Shown here: positions 62,326 to 64,000 of the stretch, in pieces
Layout: the number at the start of each line of letters is the position of its first letter
How positions within the stretch are numbered: position 1 is the stretch's first letter
DNA from: Oegoconia quadripuncta
Lineage: Eukaryota > Arthropoda > Insecta > Lepidoptera > Autostichidae
NCBI GenBank assembly: GCA_949316235.1
Contig: OX438753.1
Location: 22,500,801 to 22,564,800 of the forward strand
Reading direction: 5' to 3'
DNA: 64,000 bases
Program-made: the position numbers and the translations under genes
The notes under the pieces: generated by a model
What the model saw: only the letters and a program-made list of their open reading frames with translations
Database searches by the model: none
What the model was told of the DNA's origin: nothing

Positions 62326-62639
62326 AAAGATAGTCGCCTAGATTTTTTTTTTAATTACCTATTTCGAACTAAGAATACCCATGAAAGCTATAATGTCTTG
62401 CTGGACTGTATTGAAACACAGGTAATTTTCCTTGGTGGTGCTATTTCGTGATCTCGGCCCACTATTACACATTTTTTTTTATCCCGTGTGTCTGTATCGT
62501 ACAAGTTTCATTTAACCACGGGGCAAGACCTTAACGAGAGCCCCTTACATTTGGCTCAGCTTTGACTCGACTTTTCTTTAAAACTTTGTCTTTACCCGGC
62601 CGGGGCTGGCTTCGGCGATGTTCATCCCACCAGATCTTT
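62326..62639. other. Unassigned stretch
   Basis: 62560-62640 is GC-richer ('acccggccggggctggcttc'). Its complement gives 'WWDEHRRSQPRPGKDKV', which I cannot assign. Confidence 0.4.
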
Positions 62640-62707
62640 ATACCATTAGTTGCTTGGTGTGGATCTAGATGGCGCTGTGTGTATATGCCAATATATTTAT
62701 TTATATT
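62640..62707 (+). mobile_element. SINE-II fragment (copy 9)
   Basis: Only the 3' end: 'agttgcttggtgtggatcta', 'gatggcgctgtgtgtatatg', then (tatt)n. Confidence 0.85.
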
Positions 62708-63289
62708 ATTCTGCAATTGTGCGTATCTGCAGCTGCACGTATCATACGAATACTCAGCATTATTTGCAGTGTTGTCTCGATGTACGTAAAGCTACCCATT
62801 ACGTGGGTCCTAACTAACTACTTAGCTTGAACTTCAAAAAAAACAAAAAAAAAAACAATAATGGTTTATATGATGAAACCTGTAATTTGCCTTATTTTTT
62901 GTATTCGTACTTGGTAATATTTATACACAACTGTAACGCTGTTGGTTTCTTTAATAAATAAATAAAAAAAAAGATCAGCTCTTCGAAGCCCTTTCGGTTC
63001 CTTAAGTTGATAAAATGTTAAATATTCATAATGTGAAACTTAAAGATTTCAATGATTGGGTTTATAACCACACCATTAACCAAATTTCTATAGACTATAT
63101 ACAGATTGAAAGCTTATTATATGTGTAATATAATAACTAAATACAAAAATGATTACAATAAACATATTCCAAAAGATGTTATCACATGCGGAAGTATACT
63201 TATAAAAAAACAGTCCATTGAAACAATACGCCGCTGTCTTCAACAAATATAATACAAAAATACCGATCAGATATGTTAAAACTTAACCG
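62708..63289. other. Unassigned stretch with A-rich tail
   Basis: 'gctgttggtttctttaataa' then 'ataaataaaaaaaaag' at 62940-62973 looks like a LINE end; the body is not recognised. Confidence 0.45.
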
Positions 63290-63422
63290 ATTTTTATCAA
63301 ACATATTTAAAAAAAAATACCCAAGTTTAATACTCAAATTGGACCTCCGCACAAAAACTGGACACACACACACAACGCCGTCAAACATCCATCATTTTTC
63401 GTCGGGGAATAATAAAATGATC
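63290..63422 (-). repeat. Dispersed repeat Q, minus strand
   Basis: Complement: 'ccccgacgaaaaatgatgga', 'tgtttgacggcgttgtgtgt', 'gtgtgtgtccagtttttgtg'. Collinear with 25130-25200. Confidence 0.7.
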
Positions 63423-63970
63423 ATCTTGAAGATGTTCTTATCGTTCAGATAGACAATTCAATTGTCATTATGTTATAAGTTATATTAAAGCGACAAAGTG
63501 TTGAACTTTTCTCAAGAATTTCTTATTCGTGCTTAAAAATTCAAATTAACGTAAAGTAAGGAGGAGCAGGATTAAATTGGTTTCGCTCGTCGGCGTAGAA
63601 CCTTGTCGCTTTTAAATTCTGAGGAGTTCTCGACAAAAAAAAACTGTCAAACTGTACAAAAAGGGACTATGTACAGTACACTCAGCTTTAGAAAGAAGTA
63701 GGGTAACTTAGATTAAAACAAAAGTTTCGTTTGTTTGTGTGTGTTATGAAAAATGACGGATGTTATGCGCTTGACGGCGTTTTGAATGTAAAAGGTGTGT
63801 CAGTAAGAACCTGAATTTTAAGAACATAAAAAAATAAAATATTAGTCTACCTATATATATTTAAATTTTTTTATACATATAGAGGTAGGTGTGTGTAGTG
63901 GTGACTTTTACACATTAAATAAAATATCGCTTAAATGGCCACCGTTGCTGCAGGTTACATTTACTATTTC
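63423..63970. other. Unassigned stretch, short repeat Q piece
   Basis: 63735-63790 ('tgtgtgtgttatgaaaaatg', 'cttgacggcgtttt') is a scrambled repeat Q-like fragment. Otherwise nothing recognised. Confidence 0.4.
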
Positions 63971-64000
63971 AACCGCCTCCGTGGCTCAATGTAAAACATA
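63971..64000 (+). mobile_element. SINE-I copy 17, cut by window end
   Basis: 'aaccgcctccgtggctcaat' then 'gtaaaacata' at the end of the window; the head of a further SINE-I copy. Confidence 0.9.

Overview
This window looks like transposon-saturated, gene-poor DNA from an insect nuclear genome, most probably a moth or butterfly. It is AT-rich. It carries tRNA-headed SINEs, many 5'-truncated non-LTR retrotransposon ends, RTE-type reverse transcriptase tails, and a dispersed repeat with a 'ccgcccgcggcttcg' core; I associate this mix with Lepidoptera. I found no intact host gene, no rRNA or tRNA gene, no CRISPR array and no bacterial-style operon. The longest genuine coding remnants belong to transposons: a reverse transcriptase C-terminal half at 5123-5905 (-) and a frameshifted Jockey-type ORF1 at 23536-24947 (+). 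The window is best read as intergenic DNA or a very long intron.

Four SINE families are recognisable by internal promoter-like A and B boxes. SINE-I (full length about 325 bp, head 'aaccgcctccgtggctca') has 17 loci. SINE-II (about 250 bp, head 'cgacctgtttggtgtagtgg') has 9. SINE-III (about 200 bp, head like 'cgaccgattggtgtagtgg', all on the minus strand) has 4 plus a fragment. SINE-IV (about 250 bp, head with 'gttaagacacggtctcccaa' or similar) has 2. The LINE families, named here by their C-terminal proteins, are LINE-a ('NTRNK', 'RFYNKVP'), LINE-b ('TLWNGLPAA'), LINE-c ('AKAWNSLPA'), LINE-d ('LPPPDVPRRSC') and an RTE family ('TWSLTMGLIRRLK'). Nearly all copies keep only the last 100-200 codons plus the 3' UTR, as expected from 5' truncation during target-primed reverse transcription.

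Non-autonomous DNA transposons are also present. They are a hAT-type element with an 8-bp target duplication (29091-29725), a TA-flanked element in two copies (53010-53590 and 60192-60570), a TTA-flanked Harbinger-like element (46920-47320), an element with 35-bp inverted ends (39031-39266), a palindromic family in three copies (1964-2113, 30021-30165, 53824-53972), and two GC-rich inverted-repeat elements next to each other (30282-30609, 30677-30818).

Layout: 1-4280 mixed SINEs, a 420-bp TG/CGTG compound microsatellite and short repeats; 4281-7480 three minus-strand LINE remnants; 7480-13900 SINEs and LINE ends, including a SINE nested in LINE-a; 13900-22880 sparse, with old repeats and LINE ends; 22880-25530 LINE-b, Jockey ORF1 and small repeats; 25530-28800 sparse; 28800-33200 a dense block of DNA transposons and SINEs; 33200-39450 SINEs, two tandem arrays, a perfect 52-bp hairpin and a 35-bp-TIR element; 39450-46000 SINE-IV and RTE or other RT remnants; 46000-53000 MITE, SINEs and LINE ends; 53000-64000 MITEs, an inverted SINE pair, LINE-a, LINE-c and SINE fragments.

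No convincing new multigene system is visible. The points most worth checking are two near-identical composite splice sites 37 kb apart (candidate recursive splice sites), the perfect 104-base hairpin at 38594-38704, the 3'-truncated but 5'-retaining Jockey element, several datable nested insertions, and two short open frames (near 8918-9069 and 60784-60984) that look like orphan coding fragments. Family coordinates are read by eye and may be off by several bases at degenerate edges.
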